DNA from: JBBDRX01 sp040905245
Lineage (GTDB): Bacteria > Bacteroidota > Rhodothermia > Balneolales > Balneolaceae
Reading direction: 5' to 3'
DNA: 38,346 bases
NCBI GenBank assembly: GCA_040905245.1
Contig: JBBDRX010000056.1
Span: 1-38,346 of the forward strand
Shown: in pieces, positions 25,058 to 34,063 of the stretch
Layout: each line of letters starts with the position of its first letter
Position numbering within the stretch: the stretch's first letter is position 1
The notes under the pieces: model-generated
Databases searched by the model: none
What the model saw: the letters and a program-made list of their open reading frames with translations, nothing else
What the model was told of the DNA's origin: nothing
Made by a program: the position numbers and the translations under genes

Positions 25058-25682
25058 GTGTCAGAAATGTCTGTTCAAATTGCTGTCTCAGTGAATCGGG
25101 TGTCAATGTGGGTATCTCCGTAAATGTAAAAAGCCGTTTAACTTGTCCAAAATAACGGATCGTCTCTTCATTGGAGCGGTGAGGAGTGCCGTTCAGAACC
25201 ACTCCCCACGGGGTGATGCCTCGCGCAGCGAGAACCTCCAGGCTCATCAGCGTATGGTTCAGTGTTCCCAGACCGGATCGGCCCACAAGCAGAACCGGCA
25301 GGTTACACCGGACAATCAGGTCCAGAACTGTCTCCTTCCAGTTAATGGGCACAATCAGGCCACCAGCGCCCTCGACAATCAGATGCTTCTGACGCTGCTC
25401 GGGGATTTTGAACCGATCCATCCGGATCTCGACCTCTTCCAGGTCTGCCGCCGCGTGGGGACTCATGGGTTCTTCCAGAGAGTAGGCCTCCGGGTAGAAG
25501 TGGCCGGCTGAGTGGCCGGTCCACCTCTTTACCCGTTCTGTATCGGTCAGCGGATCCCTGCCGGCCTGAACCGGCTTCCAGTATCCGGCTCCGAGACCTT
25601 TGCAAAGTGTTGCAGAAACCACCGTCTTTCCAACATCGGTATCGGTTCCGGTTACAAAAATCTTTTCGGGAAATTCAATCAT
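25047..25682 (-). CDS. bioD: Dethiobiotin synthetase
   Basis: BioD closes the ureido ring of dethiobiotin from diaminopelargonate, CO2 and ATP. The 211-residue protein opens with the P-loop VTGTDTDVGKTVVS (Lys19 in GKT), then WKPVQAG (about 36-42) with its conserved Lys. The EGAGGLIVPIN motif (about 104-114) completes the usual set. The start lies 2 bp after the bioC stop, and the end overlaps bioA by 11 bases. Length is close to the family norm of about 220. Confidence 0.97.
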   Translation of the reverse strand: MIEFPEKIFVTGTDTDVGKTVVSATLCKGLGAGYWKPVQAGRDPLTDTERVKRWTGHSAGHFYPEAYSLEEPMSPHAAADLEEVEIRMDRFKIPEQRQKHLIVEGAGGLIVPINWKETVLDLIVRCNLPVLLVGRSGLGTLNHTLMSLEVLAARGITPWGVVLNGTPHRSNEETIRYFGQVKRLFTFTEIPTLTPDSLRQQFEQTFLTHAF

Positions 25683-25684
25683 AC

Positions 25685-26503
25685 TCAGGAATCTCTTTTG
25701 AGTGCAAGAAAGACCAGATGCCAGGTTACCTGCAACGGTTTACCACCCCGTCTTCTGTCCCATTCCCGAAGTAACAGTCGAAAATCCTTTGCCGGAAGTT
25801 GTTTGCCGTGCAGTGAGGCGTCCGCACCGATCTGTTTCAAATGGCGGAAGAACGAAAGGGCGTCGGGAAACGAAACTTGTGCAGGTTCTTCGTAATAGTC
25901 GACCTGGGACGGCCCCATAGACAGCTTGATAACCATCTCTTCGGTTTTCGGAAACGGATTACCGGTCCAGGGCAATCCCAACTCCACACAAAGCTCTCTC
26001 CACTCCGGAAAAGAGTCCTCTCCCGGAAACGAAGCCAGAAGAAGGCCACCAGGGAGCAGTGCTTCTGCAAAGCGTTCCAGTGTCAGCGCAGGATCCCGAA
26101 ACCACTGAGTGGCAAAGCTGCTCGCCACCAGAGCGTAGCGGTTTTCATTGGGCTCAAAAGATTCCGCATCCATTTGATCGAATCGAACATCGCCCATTCC
26201 GGACAAGCGTTCACGGCACCACTCCACCATGGCCGGGGAGAGATCCGTGGCAGTCAGTTCACGTTCAGGAAAAAGCCGGTACAGTTCTTCGGTCAGGTAC
26301 CCGGTTCCCGCACCCACTTCCAGTACCGGCCCGGGAGGCAGCGTTAGTCTCCATGGTTCAAGTGAGCGCCCCAGCTTCCGGGCCACCTCCCTTTGCAAGC
26401 TGGCAGATTCATCGTACTCCTGCACCCTGCCGGAGAAATGTTTCTCGACGATGGATGATGTTGAAATACTGCTATGGTTCATCCCGGCTGACCTCCGGTT
26501 CAT
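25685..26503 (-). CDS. bioC: Malonyl-ACP O-methyltransferase
   Basis: BioC methylates malonyl-ACP (or CoA) so that fatty acid synthesis can extend it to pimeloyl-ACP methyl ester. The 272-residue protein is a class I SAM methyltransferase with motif I VLEVGAGTGYL (about 60-70), TDLSPAMVEWC, DQMDAESFE and SSFATQWF, an order typical of BioC. The gene overlaps the preceding esterase gene by up to 32 bases if the first ATG is used; an ATG at 26482 gives an 11-base overlap. Position between the esterase and bioD strongly supports the call over a generic methyltransferase. Confidence 0.93.
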   Translation of the reverse strand: MNRRSAGMNHSSISTSSIVEKHFSGRVQEYDESASLQREVARKLGRSLEPWRLTLPPGPVLEVGAGTGYLTEELYRLFPERELTATDLSPAMVEWCRERLSGMGDVRFDQMDAESFEPNENRYALVASSFATQWFRDPALTLERFAEALLPGGLLLASFPGEDSFPEWRELCVELGLPWTGNPFPKTEEMVIKLSMGPSQVDYYEEPAQVSFPDALSFFRHLKQIGADASLHGKQLPAKDFRLLLREWDRRRGGKPLQVTWHLVFLALKRDS

Positions 26504-27182
26504 TATGAAAAATTGGATTCAAAAAACGGATACACTCGCCGATGCGGCAAAAACCGACGGCATGTCCTCCCTCTTTAACTTCAAAATATCTGGCTTTGGA
26601 CAGCAGCAGGGAGTAGAGATCCCTGGCTCTCTCATTGGAGACGATTTGGTCCCCGCTCCCGTGAATGATGATCACCTCGTTGACATCTGCAAACTGTTTT
26701 GGATTCAGCTGTGAAGAGTTCAGGCGTTCCAGGTCCGCGAGCAGACGATCGTGATCCATCGGGCCCGGGGTGTTGTCCGGAGATTCCTCTGGCGAGTACA
26801 CATTTTGGTAGAATTGGTTCAGGACCTCAAGTGGCTTCTCAACAAAGTGACTCATCATCTGACGGACAATAAGCCTGGAACGACGCTCCCCTCCGGGATC
26901 AGACGGGTGAAATGAGAGAAAGCCGGAGAGTACCACAAGGGTATCCGCCTCTTTCAACAGGGATTTCGGACACCAGTGCAGACCAAATGAGTGGGTCATA
27001 ACCACGTTGCGAGCACTGTTGCCGGTAAAAGACGGGATGTTCGGCTCGCCAAAGTATCCGCGGTTTCCATGTTGAACGGCGACCGAACCGGCAAGCCGCT
27101 GCTCCCATTCGCTCCATATTTCCGGAGAAAACCCCCAACCGTGAAACGTAATCAACTCTGTAGCCGGATCAGACATCTTCAA
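26472..27182 (-). CDS. Putative pimeloyl-ACP methyl ester esterase (BioG/BioH-like alpha/beta-hydrolase)
   Basis: This enzyme would remove the methyl group from pimeloyl-ACP methyl ester, freeing pimeloyl-ACP for BioF. The 236-residue cytosolic protein starts with a FHGWGFSPEIW strand and loop like BioH and BioG. A complete triad can be proposed: Ser65 in VMTHSFGLHW, Asp178 in IHGSGDQIV and His207 in KEGGHAVGF. The nucleophile elbow reads T-H-S-F-G, so the first Gly of GxSxG is Thr. The gene lies between bioF (14-base overlap) and bioC (overlapping), where bioG or bioH is found in other genomes. Sequence similarity by eye does not settle which esterase class it is, so no symbol is given. Confidence 0.78.
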   Translation of the reverse strand: MKMSDPATELITFHGWGFSPEIWSEWEQRLAGSVAVQHGNRGYFGEPNIPSFTGNSARNVVMTHSFGLHWCPKSLLKEADTLVVLSGFLSFHPSDPGGERRSRLIVRQMMSHFVEKPLEVLNQFYQNVYSPEESPDNTPGPMDHDRLLADLERLNSSQLNPKQFADVNEVIIIHGSGDQIVSNERARDLYSLLLSKARYFEVKEGGHAVGFCRIGECIRFLNPIFHNEPEVSRDEP

Positions 27183-28332
27183 TTGCCTCCAGAAGTCGTT
27201 CGATTTCCATTTTCGTATGATGCGCTGTAACGGTAACCCTCAGCAGGCTCTGCTCTACCGTCGGTGGTCGAATCGCCTGTACATAGAGCCGGTTCTTCTG
27301 CAGACCGATTGACAGCCGGACAGCCATCTGCTCATCTTCCAGCAGAATGGGAACAATATGGGAACGGCTCTCCCCGAATGGGAGCGGGATGGCCTCCAGA
27401 CCTTTTCGAAGCTGATCTGACAGAGACAAGAGACGTTCCCTCTCCTGGTTCATCCCGGGAATCAACTCTACGGCGGCCGATGCCGCACCCACAAGAGGAG
27501 GTGCCGGAGCTGTCGAATAGATCAACCCGTTGCAGAAGTTAACGAAAATCTGCTTCAGCAGTGCAGAGCAAAGGATAAATGCACCAAATCCCCCACCGGC
27601 TTTGCCAAAGGTTCCCAGAATCACGTCGACACCATCATAGCTTGCGGCCAGGCCCAGTCCCTTCTCTCCCAGCACACCAAATGCATGGGCATCGTCGACC
27701 ATAAGATATGCGCCGTACTCCCGACACAACTCCACGATAGCTCCCAGGGGCGCACGGTTTCCCCCCATACTGAATAAGGACTCGGTTACTACCCAGCAGA
27801 TGCCAGACGGAGACTCTTTCCGACAACGTTTAAGCAGCTCTTTCAGATGGTTACAGTCGTTGTGTCGAAAGCGCCGAAACTCTGCACGACTGAGGATTCC
27901 ACCCTGAATAATGGAGTTGTGTACCTGTTTGTCGGCAAGAATAAAATCTCCCCTCCCAGCCAGTGCAGGTAACAGGGTAGCGTTCGCCTGAAACCCGCTG
28001 CCGAGCAACAGGGCTGCCGGCCGGCGATAAAGGGATGCAAGCTGATCTTCGAGTTCGTGGTGTATCGTCAGGGAACCGGAAACCAGTCGTGAAGAGGAGG
28101 CACTGCTTCCAAACCGACTTGTGTAGTCGATCGATCGTTGAATGACTTCGGGATGAACCGAAAGCCCGAGATAGTCGTTACTGCAGAAATTGAGACAAGG
28201 CACTCCGTCCATGCGCAGTGTAGTCTTCCCACCTTCAGAATTTACCGGCCGGAGTGTTCGGAACCGGTTCTCTTTCTCACGCTTCTTGAGCCGCTCCGTA
28301 AACACGTTGCCATCATCAGGTTTCTTCAACAC
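27169..28332 (-). CDS. bioF: 8-amino-7-oxononanoate synthase
   Basis: BioF condenses pimeloyl-ACP/CoA with L-alanine to give KAPA. The 387-residue PLP enzyme has NFCSNDYLGLS (about 48-58), GSSASSSRLVSGS (about 75-87), His138 stacking on PLP in DKQVHNSI, Asp213/His216 in VDDAHAFGVLG, and the Schiff-base Lys244 in GTFGKAGGGFG. These match KAPA synthase among the alpha-oxoamine synthases. Context (bio genes downstream) excludes serine palmitoyltransferase or KBL. It begins 6 bp after the DUF4837 gene stop, so it is almost certainly on the same transcript as the genes before it. Confidence 0.96.
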   Translation of the reverse strand: MLKKPDDGNVFTERLKKREKENRFRTLRPVNSEGGKTTLRMDGVPCLNFCSNDYLGLSVHPEVIQRSIDYTSRFGSSASSSRLVSGSLTIHHELEDQLASLYRRPAALLLGSGFQANATLLPALAGRGDFILADKQVHNSIIQGGILSRAEFRRFRHNDCNHLKELLKRCRKESPSGICWVVTESLFSMGGNRAPLGAIVELCREYGAYLMVDDAHAFGVLGEKGLGLAASYDGVDVILGTFGKAGGGFGAFILCSALLKQIFVNFCNGLIYSTAPAPPLVGAASAAVELIPGMNQERERLLSLSDQLRKGLEAIPLPFGESRSHIVPILLEDEQMAVRLSIGLQKNRLYVQAIRPPTVEQSLLRVTVTAHHTKMEIERLLEAIEDV

Positions 28333-28338
28333 ACCTCT

Positions 28339-29454
28339 CTACTCTTGAGCTCGATGATACTCTTTCGGATACTGGTCGACGGTAAAAGTGGAGTCGGACT
28401 GAAATGTCCGGCCCATTGCCCGAAACTGTTGTACAAACCGGCGTTTGGCCACTCTGGGAGCAAACTGGCCATACTCCACCATAAAGAGCCGTTCGCTTTC
28501 AGGATCGTAATAGGTAAAATTGACAAAAGGGCCGCCCATAAAATCACCGGTCATCCGCCAGGTTCCGAGAGTCTCCCAGCCGAGCAAACGGTCTTCCCGG
28601 GCAAGCTCTCTGGTTTCGACCTCCCGGCGATATTCGGTTGTTATGTAGGAGCCCTCCCGGGTGCCCTGCAGATAGCGCTCCATCAGGGAGTCCCGGGTCG
28701 CATTGATCCATTCCTGGTTGACAAATTCGGCATTGTCAACGTTATCCTTCCACCAGCCCCACATCCACCGGTCATTATCCGGAAGTGCGCGTCTGTAGGA
28801 AACCATCTGGAGCGTATCCACCGTCATGACATAGTCGTGCTGAATCCGAACGCTCCATCCGAAACGATCCATCAGAGAGTCCGACTTTGCGGTCTGCTCC
28901 ATCCGACGATAGATGGTCTCCGTCCAGCGATCGAACTCCACGTCCAGCAGATTCTGAACCAGCCGCTCTTCACTGTTTCGAATGTGTTCGGCCAGCTCCT
29001 CATCCGAGTTGGAAGTGAGAACCAGCGACCACTGATCCCGATACCAGTGATCGACCAACGGAAAGGCGAAGCTCTCCCCCTGCCGGACCCGCTCCTCCAC
29101 AGGATCACTCAACAGAGCTCGAATCAGTGTAGAGGTATTGGACTCGTCTCCGAGAGGACCCGTAATGATGATATTCTTGAACTTACGAAGTTCTTCCAGC
29201 TCGTCATTAGTCCGAAAGTCCCGAAGCTGCAAATTGTAGAGCTGTTCGTTCCGGCCCGGAAGTGTCTCAATCGTCTTTCCGAATGTTTCGTGAAGCGCTT
29301 CGGCTGTTTGGCTGTCGTGCCGGGTCGAGTCCATGATCACAATCACGTCTTCATTATCACCGATGGCACGCTGTCGGTAGTCTCCTCCGCATGCTGAAAG
29401 AAACAGAAATGAAAGCAGCAATAGAGTGGCTGTATATTCGGACATCGTCTTCAT
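28339..29454 (-). CDS. DUF4837 family lipoprotein
   Basis: The 371-residue protein has a lipoprotein signal with lipobox SFLFLSAC (Cys22), followed by GG, so outer- or inner-membrane lipid anchoring is expected. The mature part shows DVIVIMDSTRHDSQTAE early on, IIITGPLGDESN (about 94-105) and ends with a repeat-free alpha/beta domain. This pattern matches DUF4837, found mainly in Bacteroidota and relatives, with no known function. It sits 22 bp after trpA and 6 bp before bioF, linking the tryptophan and biotin clusters. It has no obvious enzymatic motif and there is no reason from sequence to tie it to either pathway. ATGs at 29454 and 29445 are both possible. Confidence 0.85.
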   Translation of the reverse strand: MKTMSEYTATLLLLSFLFLSACGGDYRQRAIGDNEDVIVIMDSTRHDSQTAEALHETFGKTIETLPGRNEQLYNLQLRDFRTNDELEELRKFKNIIITGPLGDESNTSTLIRALLSDPVEERVRQGESFAFPLVDHWYRDQWSLVLTSNSDEELAEHIRNSEERLVQNLLDVEFDRWTETIYRRMEQTAKSDSLMDRFGWSVRIQHDYVMTVDTLQMVSYRRALPDNDRWMWGWWKDNVDNAEFVNQEWINATRDSLMERYLQGTREGSYITTEYRREVETRELAREDRLLGWETLGTWRMTGDFMGGPFVNFTYYDPESERLFMVEYGQFAPRVAKRRFVQQFRAMGRTFQSDSTFTVDQYPKEYHRAQE

Positions 29455-29476
29455 ACAAGAAAATCTGTTTTAAACA

Positions 29477-30292
29477 TCAAATGTTCCCATATTTCAGTTG
29501 TTTTACAAACCGGAAAGCCTCATCCTTCCAGTCCTGCCCGGGATAATTTCTGCGAATCGCATCAATCAGAGCACTTCCCACGATAAATCCGTCTGCCCGT
29601 TTTGTAATTCGCAACGCATCCTCATGTGTGCGGATGCCAAACCCGATCATCTTCGGGTTTCTCGTTACATTTTTATTCACCCGGTCTATAAACTGTTCCA
29701 CCGAGGCGGCCAGTTCGTTCCCGTCACGAACACCGGTAACTCCTGTTACGGAAACACAGTAGACAAATCCTTCCGAGAGTTGATCGACCTGCCGCATCCG
29801 CTTGTCCGAGGTATTCGGCGCAACCAGATAGATAATGGAGAGGCCCTCATTGTCTGCCGGTTCCTGAATGTGCACGGATTCGTTCGGTGGTACATCGGGA
29901 ATAATAAGTCCGTCGACCCCCACATCGGCGGCACGCTTGCAAAAAGCCTCGACACCGTACCGCAGGATCGGATTGATGTACCCCATTAAAAGCAGAGGGA
30001 TCTCGGATGTTTTCCGGACCTCCTCTACGATCCCGAAAATCTTCTCCATGGTCATTCCATTTCGGATCGCCACCGTACTGGAGTACTGTATGGTCGGGCC
30101 GTCTGCCAGAGGATCGCTGAAGGGGATTCCAATCTCAATCATATCGGCCCCACTCTGCTCAAAGCCGAGAATGAGATCGGCCCCGCTCTCCAGATCCGGA
30201 TATCCTGCAGTGAGAAAGAGAGACATTACCCGCTCCCCCTTTTTTCGATTCGCAAATAACTGTTGAATTCTGTTTTCTGTCTTTACACTCAT
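29477..30292 (-). CDS. trpA: Tryptophan synthase alpha subunit
   Basis: TrpA cleaves indole-3-glycerol phosphate to indole and glyceraldehyde 3-phosphate and passes indole to TrpB. The 271-residue TIM barrel shows SLFLTAGYPDLE, catalytic Glu53 in MIEIGIPFSDP and Asp64 in LADGPTIQ (equivalent to E. coli Glu49 and Asp60), the phosphate loop in GFGIRTHED and VGSALID near the end. Its ATG overlaps the trpB stop (ATGA), which fits the equal production of the two subunits. The DUF4837 gene follows after 22 bp with no terminator seen between. Confidence 0.97.
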   Translation of the reverse strand: MSVKTENRIQQLFANRKKGERVMSLFLTAGYPDLESGADLILGFEQSGADMIEIGIPFSDPLADGPTIQYSSTVAIRNGMTMEKIFGIVEEVRKTSEIPLLLMGYINPILRYGVEAFCKRAADVGVDGLIIPDVPPNESVHIQEPADNEGLSIIYLVAPNTSDKRMRQVDQLSEGFVYCVSVTGVTGVRDGNELAASVEQFIDRVNKNVTRNPKMIGFGIRTHEDALRITKRADGFIVGSALIDAIRRNYPGQDWKDEAFRFVKQLKYGNI

Positions 30293-31503
30293 TGCAGATT
30301 CTCCGAAATCGTTGTCATGTCCTTGTCGCCACGTCCAGATAAGTTGATCAGTACAATCTCTCCGGAGGAAGTTTCCGGCATCAGTGTCTCAAGATAGGAA
30401 AATGCGTGTGCCGTCTCCAGAGCAGGAATAATCCCCTCTTTTCTCGAAACCAGTTTGACTGCCTCCATCGCCTCCCGGTCGGTAATACCATAGTATTTGA
30501 CCCGGCCTGTATCGGCCAGGTGTGCATGTTCCGGTCCAATTCCCGGATAATCCAGTCCGGCACTGATTGAATGGGCAAGCTGCACCTGCCCTTCCTCGTT
30601 CTGCAGCAAAAAACTGAGTGTGCCGTGAAGCACACCCGGAGTGCCAATGGTGATTGTCGCAGCCGTCTGATCTGTATCCGCACCGAGTCCGGCCGCCTCG
30701 ATTCCAATCATCCGAACCGATTCGTCATTCAAAAACGGGTAGAACATGCCGATCGCATTGGACCCTCCCCCAACGCAGGCAAGAAGGTAGTCCGGAAGTC
30801 TCCCTTCCGCTTCAAGTATCTGCTCCCGGGACTCCTCACCGATGATTTTCTGAAGATCCCGAACCAGCATGGGATAAGGGTGCGGGCCGACGGCCGAACC
30901 GATAATATAAAAGGTGTTGTCTACATAGGTGACCCAGTCGCGAATCGCCTCGTTGGTCGCATCCTTCAGGGTCATTGAGCCGCTGTCCACTCTGCGAACT
31001 TCCGCACCCAGAAGCTTCATTCGGTCTACATTCAGTTTCTGCCGCTCCATATCCTCCGCTCCCATATAGACGATGCAGGAGAGTCCGAACCGGGCACAGG
31101 CCGTTGCTGTGGCGACCCCGTGCTGGCCGGCCCCTGTCTCGGCAATAATCCGCGTCTTTCCCATCCGGCGGGCAAGCAGTATTTGACCAATGGCGTTGTT
31201 GATCTTGTGCGCTCCGGTATGGCATAGATCTTCCCGTTTCAGATAGATCTTCGCCCTGCCGTAGTGCTCGGTCAGCCTTTCCGCAAAGGTCAAACTGGTC
31301 GGACGCCCGACATACTCCTTCAGCATACCGCGATACTCTTTCTCAAATCCGGGATCCTCTTTGGCCGCCTCCCAGGCCTCCTCCAGCTCTTCCAGAACCG
31401 GAATCAGGATTTCGGGGACAAACTTGCCTCCGAATCGACCAAAATAGCCCGCTTTTGTTGGTGCAATGTAATTCATGCGATTTGTCCTGCCATTCGGTTT
31501 CAT
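30289..31503 (-). CDS. trpB: Tryptophan synthase beta subunit
   Basis: TrpB joins indole and serine to make tryptophan using PLP. The 404-residue protein is the standard TrpB1 type: GYFGRFGGKFVPE (about 19-31), Lys100 Schiff base in HTGAHKINNAIGQ, the GAGQHGVATATA loop, and the phosphate-binding CVGGGSNAIG. The ATG at 31503 overlaps the trpF stop (ATGA), so it is preferred to the internal ATG at 31476, which gives the more conserved N-terminal length. The reading frame is intact. Confidence 0.97.
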   Translation of the reverse strand: MKPNGRTNRMNYIAPTKAGYFGRFGGKFVPEILIPVLEELEEAWEAAKEDPGFEKEYRGMLKEYVGRPTSLTFAERLTEHYGRAKIYLKREDLCHTGAHKINNAIGQILLARRMGKTRIIAETGAGQHGVATATACARFGLSCIVYMGAEDMERQKLNVDRMKLLGAEVRRVDSGSMTLKDATNEAIRDWVTYVDNTFYIIGSAVGPHPYPMLVRDLQKIIGEESREQILEAEGRLPDYLLACVGGGSNAIGMFYPFLNDESVRMIGIEAAGLGADTDQTAATITIGTPGVLHGTLSFLLQNEEGQVQLAHSISAGLDYPGIGPEHAHLADTGRVKYYGITDREAMEAVKLVSRKEGIIPALETAHAFSYLETLMPETSSGEIVLINLSGRGDKDMTTISENLQ

Positions 31504-32177
31504 TCGTCTGCCGCAGCACGGCCGGAGGTTCCGGCCTCTTTGGACAGGGTCCGCAGCTGGTCGAACAGACGTTCCAGTTTTTCATAATCCTTGATACCCG
31601 GAGCCTGCTCGACCCCACTGTTTATGTCAATAGCCGTCGGGGAGAGCTCTTTGCAGGCTGCAGTGATATTCTCAGGCGTTAAGCCTCCAGACAGAAAAAA
31701 GGGCTTCCCATGGGGAATCGTCTTCAGAACAGACCAGTCGAACGTCTCTCCGGTTCCTCCCCACATACCATCCAGTTTCGTATCGAACATCAACCAGTAC
31801 ACATGTGGTAGATAGGGATCGATTCTGGAGCGAAGTTCTTCAGCTGTCGTTTCGGGAGTCACATGAAATACCTTGATCACCGGCTTCTCCATGGACCGGC
31901 AATACTCAGGTGACTCCATCCCGTGAAGCTGTACGTAATCCAGCCCCGACTGCCGTACAATCATATTCACATCGTCCGGTGGCTGGTTTACAAATACACC
32001 GACGGTGGACGGCCCCTCTACCCAGTTGATAATCGCTCCCGCTTTTCCGGGATCGATATATCTGGGACTCTTTTCGTAAAAAATAAAGCCGAGATAATCG
32101 GCAAGTGCGCCCGCGGCAAAACGTGCATCTTCCAGTGTGGTAATGCCGCAAATTTTGACCTGTGGTCTCTGCATCAA
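31500..32177 (-). CDS. trpF: Phosphoribosylanthranilate isomerase
   Basis: TrpF converts phosphoribosylanthranilate to its carboxyphenylamino-deoxyribulose phosphate. The 225-residue TIM barrel has the catalytic Cys10 in VKICGITTLEDA, the GFIFYEKSPRYI loop, VQLHGME, and the C-terminal catalytic Asp and phosphate loop in AIDINSGVEQAPGIKD. The usual DxSSGVE is here DINSGVE. It overlaps trpC and trpB by four bases each (ATGA), forming a coupled trpC-F-B-A string. The separate trpF gene contrasts with the trpC-trpF fusion of enterobacteria. Confidence 0.95.
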   Translation of the reverse strand: MMQRPQVKICGITTLEDARFAAGALADYLGFIFYEKSPRYIDPGKAGAIINWVEGPSTVGVFVNQPPDDVNMIVRQSGLDYVQLHGMESPEYCRSMEKPVIKVFHVTPETTAEELRSRIDPYLPHVYWLMFDTKLDGMWGGTGETFDWSVLKTIPHGKPFFLSGGLTPENITAACKELSPTAIDINSGVEQAPGIKDYEKLERLFDQLRTLSKEAGTSGRAAADE

Positions 32178-33001
32178 GTGTCTCCATTTTCATTATTACC
32201 GGAAAGAACAGACGATTTCCGGACACTGTACAGCATGTTCCGTAATACTTCTCCCGGATTCTTCTGTCTCATAAAATACTCCCCGATTAATGCAGCATCA
32301 ATTCCGTGTCGGGTCAGCAGAAGAAGGTCTTCGGCCGATGACAAACCGCTTTCTGAAACGGTTACCACCTGCTCAGGTGCTTGTTCCAGCAAAGTGATTC
32401 CGCGATGAAGGTCTACTTCAAATGTCCTCAGATCCCGGTTATTGACTCCAAAAAGATCGACCCGGTTCCAGTCCATTTGTTTTACTTCTTCCCTGCTGTA
32501 ACACTCAACCAGGGCATCCAGTTCATATTCCCGGGCCGCCGCCAGCAACTCCTCCAGCTGCCGGCCGCTGGTGATCGCCGCAATCAGCAAAACGGCATCC
32601 GCTCCATGAGCACGAGCTTCCTTGACCTGATACGGATCAATAATAAAATCTTTGCGCAACAAGGGAATACCCATTTCAATTGAAATATTTTCAAGATAGG
32701 TGAGGCTCCCCTGAAAGAACGGAGTATCTGTCAGTACAGAAAGAGCTGAAGCTCCTCCCTTCCAATAGGATTCGGCAAGCTTCAACGGATCAAAATCGGG
32801 CCGGATCACCCCCCTGGACGGCGATGCTTTCTTGATCTCGGCAATCACCGACACACCATCGGTTTTCAGAGCGTTGCGGAACCCTTTTCGGGGCTGCTCG
32901 TAACAGGCCATGGTCTCCAGATCAGACGCTGTAATCTCTCTCTTCCTTCTCGAGAGATCTTCCCGGGTCTTTTCCACTATGGTTTCCAGTATCGCCCCCA
33001 T
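32174..33001 (-). CDS. trpC: Indole-3-glycerol phosphate synthase
   Basis: TrpC closes the indole ring. The 275-residue protein opens with ILETIVEKTREDLSRRK and shows the catalytic Lys in VIAEIKKASPSRG (about 52-64), LRKDFIIDPYQ (catalytic Lys), LVECYSREE, GVNNRDLRTFEVD and VSESGLSSAEDL. All fit a monofunctional IGPS. Its ATG shares one base with the trpD stop (TGATG) and its stop overlaps trpF by ATGA. Confidence 0.96.
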   Translation of the reverse strand: MGAILETIVEKTREDLSRRKREITASDLETMACYEQPRKGFRNALKTDGVSVIAEIKKASPSRGVIRPDFDPLKLAESYWKGGASALSVLTDTPFFQGSLTYLENISIEMGIPLLRKDFIIDPYQVKEARAHGADAVLLIAAITSGRQLEELLAAAREYELDALVECYSREEVKQMDWNRVDLFGVNNRDLRTFEVDLHRGITLLEQAPEQVVTVSESGLSSAEDLLLLTRHGIDAALIGEYFMRQKNPGEVLRNMLYSVRKSSVLSGNNENGDT

Positions 33002-34041
33002 CAGGCAGCCTCCTGTTCAAGCTTACGGCTGATACGAGCAAATTTCCCGAGAGATTCGTTTGCCTGCCCGCTCACGATCGCCTCCCGTGCCATCGCGAGG
33101 CTCTCTTCCAGAGAGTCGGTCTTGCCGGAAACATAGATACCGAATGCAGCATTCAACAGCACCACATCCCGTTGAGCCGGCGTGGACTCTCCTGTCATTA
33201 TCGATTGAATGATGGCTGCATTCTCTTTGGCATCCCCCCCTTTCAGTTCACTCATCCGAGCCCGCTTAAGTCCCAGCGATTCCGGTTCAAATATTTCCGT
33301 CTCCACTTCATTCCCAGCCAGTCGAAAGAGGTCAGTAGCGGCCGTAATACTCAGTTCGTCCAGACCATCACGTGCATGAAGGGTCACCGCCCGTCGTGTA
33401 TCCAGGTTCTTCAGTATACGGATCATGGTTTCTGCCGTCTCCCGGTTAAAAGCCCCAACTACCTGTCGTTTCACTCCAGCCGGGTTCAGTAACGGGCCCA
33501 GAATGTTAAAAAAGGTTCGCACTTTCAATGCACGGCGTGCCGGCATGACGTGTTTCATTGCCGGATGAAAATTAGGAGCAAACATAAATGCAAGGGAACA
33601 CTCGTCAAACAACGCCTCCACTGACTTTTTTTGCAGAGTCACCGCAACACCAAGTTCTTCCAGAACATCTGCACTTCCGCAGTTGCTCGAAACACTTCGG
33701 TTTCCATGTTTCAGTACCGGCACCCCTGCTCCGGCAACCACGAACATCGCCGCCGTCGAAATGTTGAAGGTTCCGGAGAGATCCCCTCCTGTTCCGCAAA
33801 GATCCACAGCTCCTTCTGTATCTACCTCTACAGGGATCAGGGCATCCCTCATGACCTGCACAAATGAAGTCAGCTCGCCGACGCGCTCTCCCTTGCAGCG
33901 CATGCCAAACAGAAAGGCGGCCGTCTGCTCACTACTCACCTTGCCCTCTACAATGCGCGTCATGGCAAAACGAGCCTCATCCGGACTCAGCTCTTCTCCG
34001 GTAGAAATAATCTCGAGAATATTCTTAAACTCTTGTGACAT
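33001..34041 (-). CDS. trpD: Anthranilate phosphoribosyltransferase
   Basis: TrpD transfers phosphoribose from PRPP to anthranilate. The 346-residue protein has the PRPP loop LCGTGGDLSGTFNIST (about 81-96), the KHGNRSVSSNCGSADVLEELG stretch (about 111-131) with the Mg/PRPP-binding residues, and an anthranilate-binding FMFAPNFHPAMKHV region. It is a stand-alone TrpD with no glutamine amidotransferase fused, consistent with the separate trpG. The gap to trpG is 22 bp and it touches trpC by one base. Confidence 0.96.
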   Translation of the reverse strand: MSQEFKNILEIISTGEELSPDEARFAMTRIVEGKVSSEQTAAFLFGMRCKGERVGELTSFVQVMRDALIPVEVDTEGAVDLCGTGGDLSGTFNISTAAMFVVAGAGVPVLKHGNRSVSSNCGSADVLEELGVAVTLQKKSVEALFDECSLAFMFAPNFHPAMKHVMPARRALKVRTFFNILGPLLNPAGVKRQVVGAFNRETAETMIRILKNLDTRRAVTLHARDGLDELSITAATDLFRLAGNEVETEIFEPESLGLKRARMSELKGGDAKENAAIIQSIMTGESTPAQRDVVLLNAAFGIYVSGKTDSLEESLAMAREAIVSGQANESLGKFARISRKLEQEAA

Positions 34042-34063
34042 AGATAGCTAAATTGTCTGGTTA

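Noticed and set aside
28138..29397. A 419-codon open frame on the plus strand opposite bioF and the DUF4837 gene
   Set aside because: It is a long antisense frame of two well-supported genes, crosses their junction, and has no recognisable domain.
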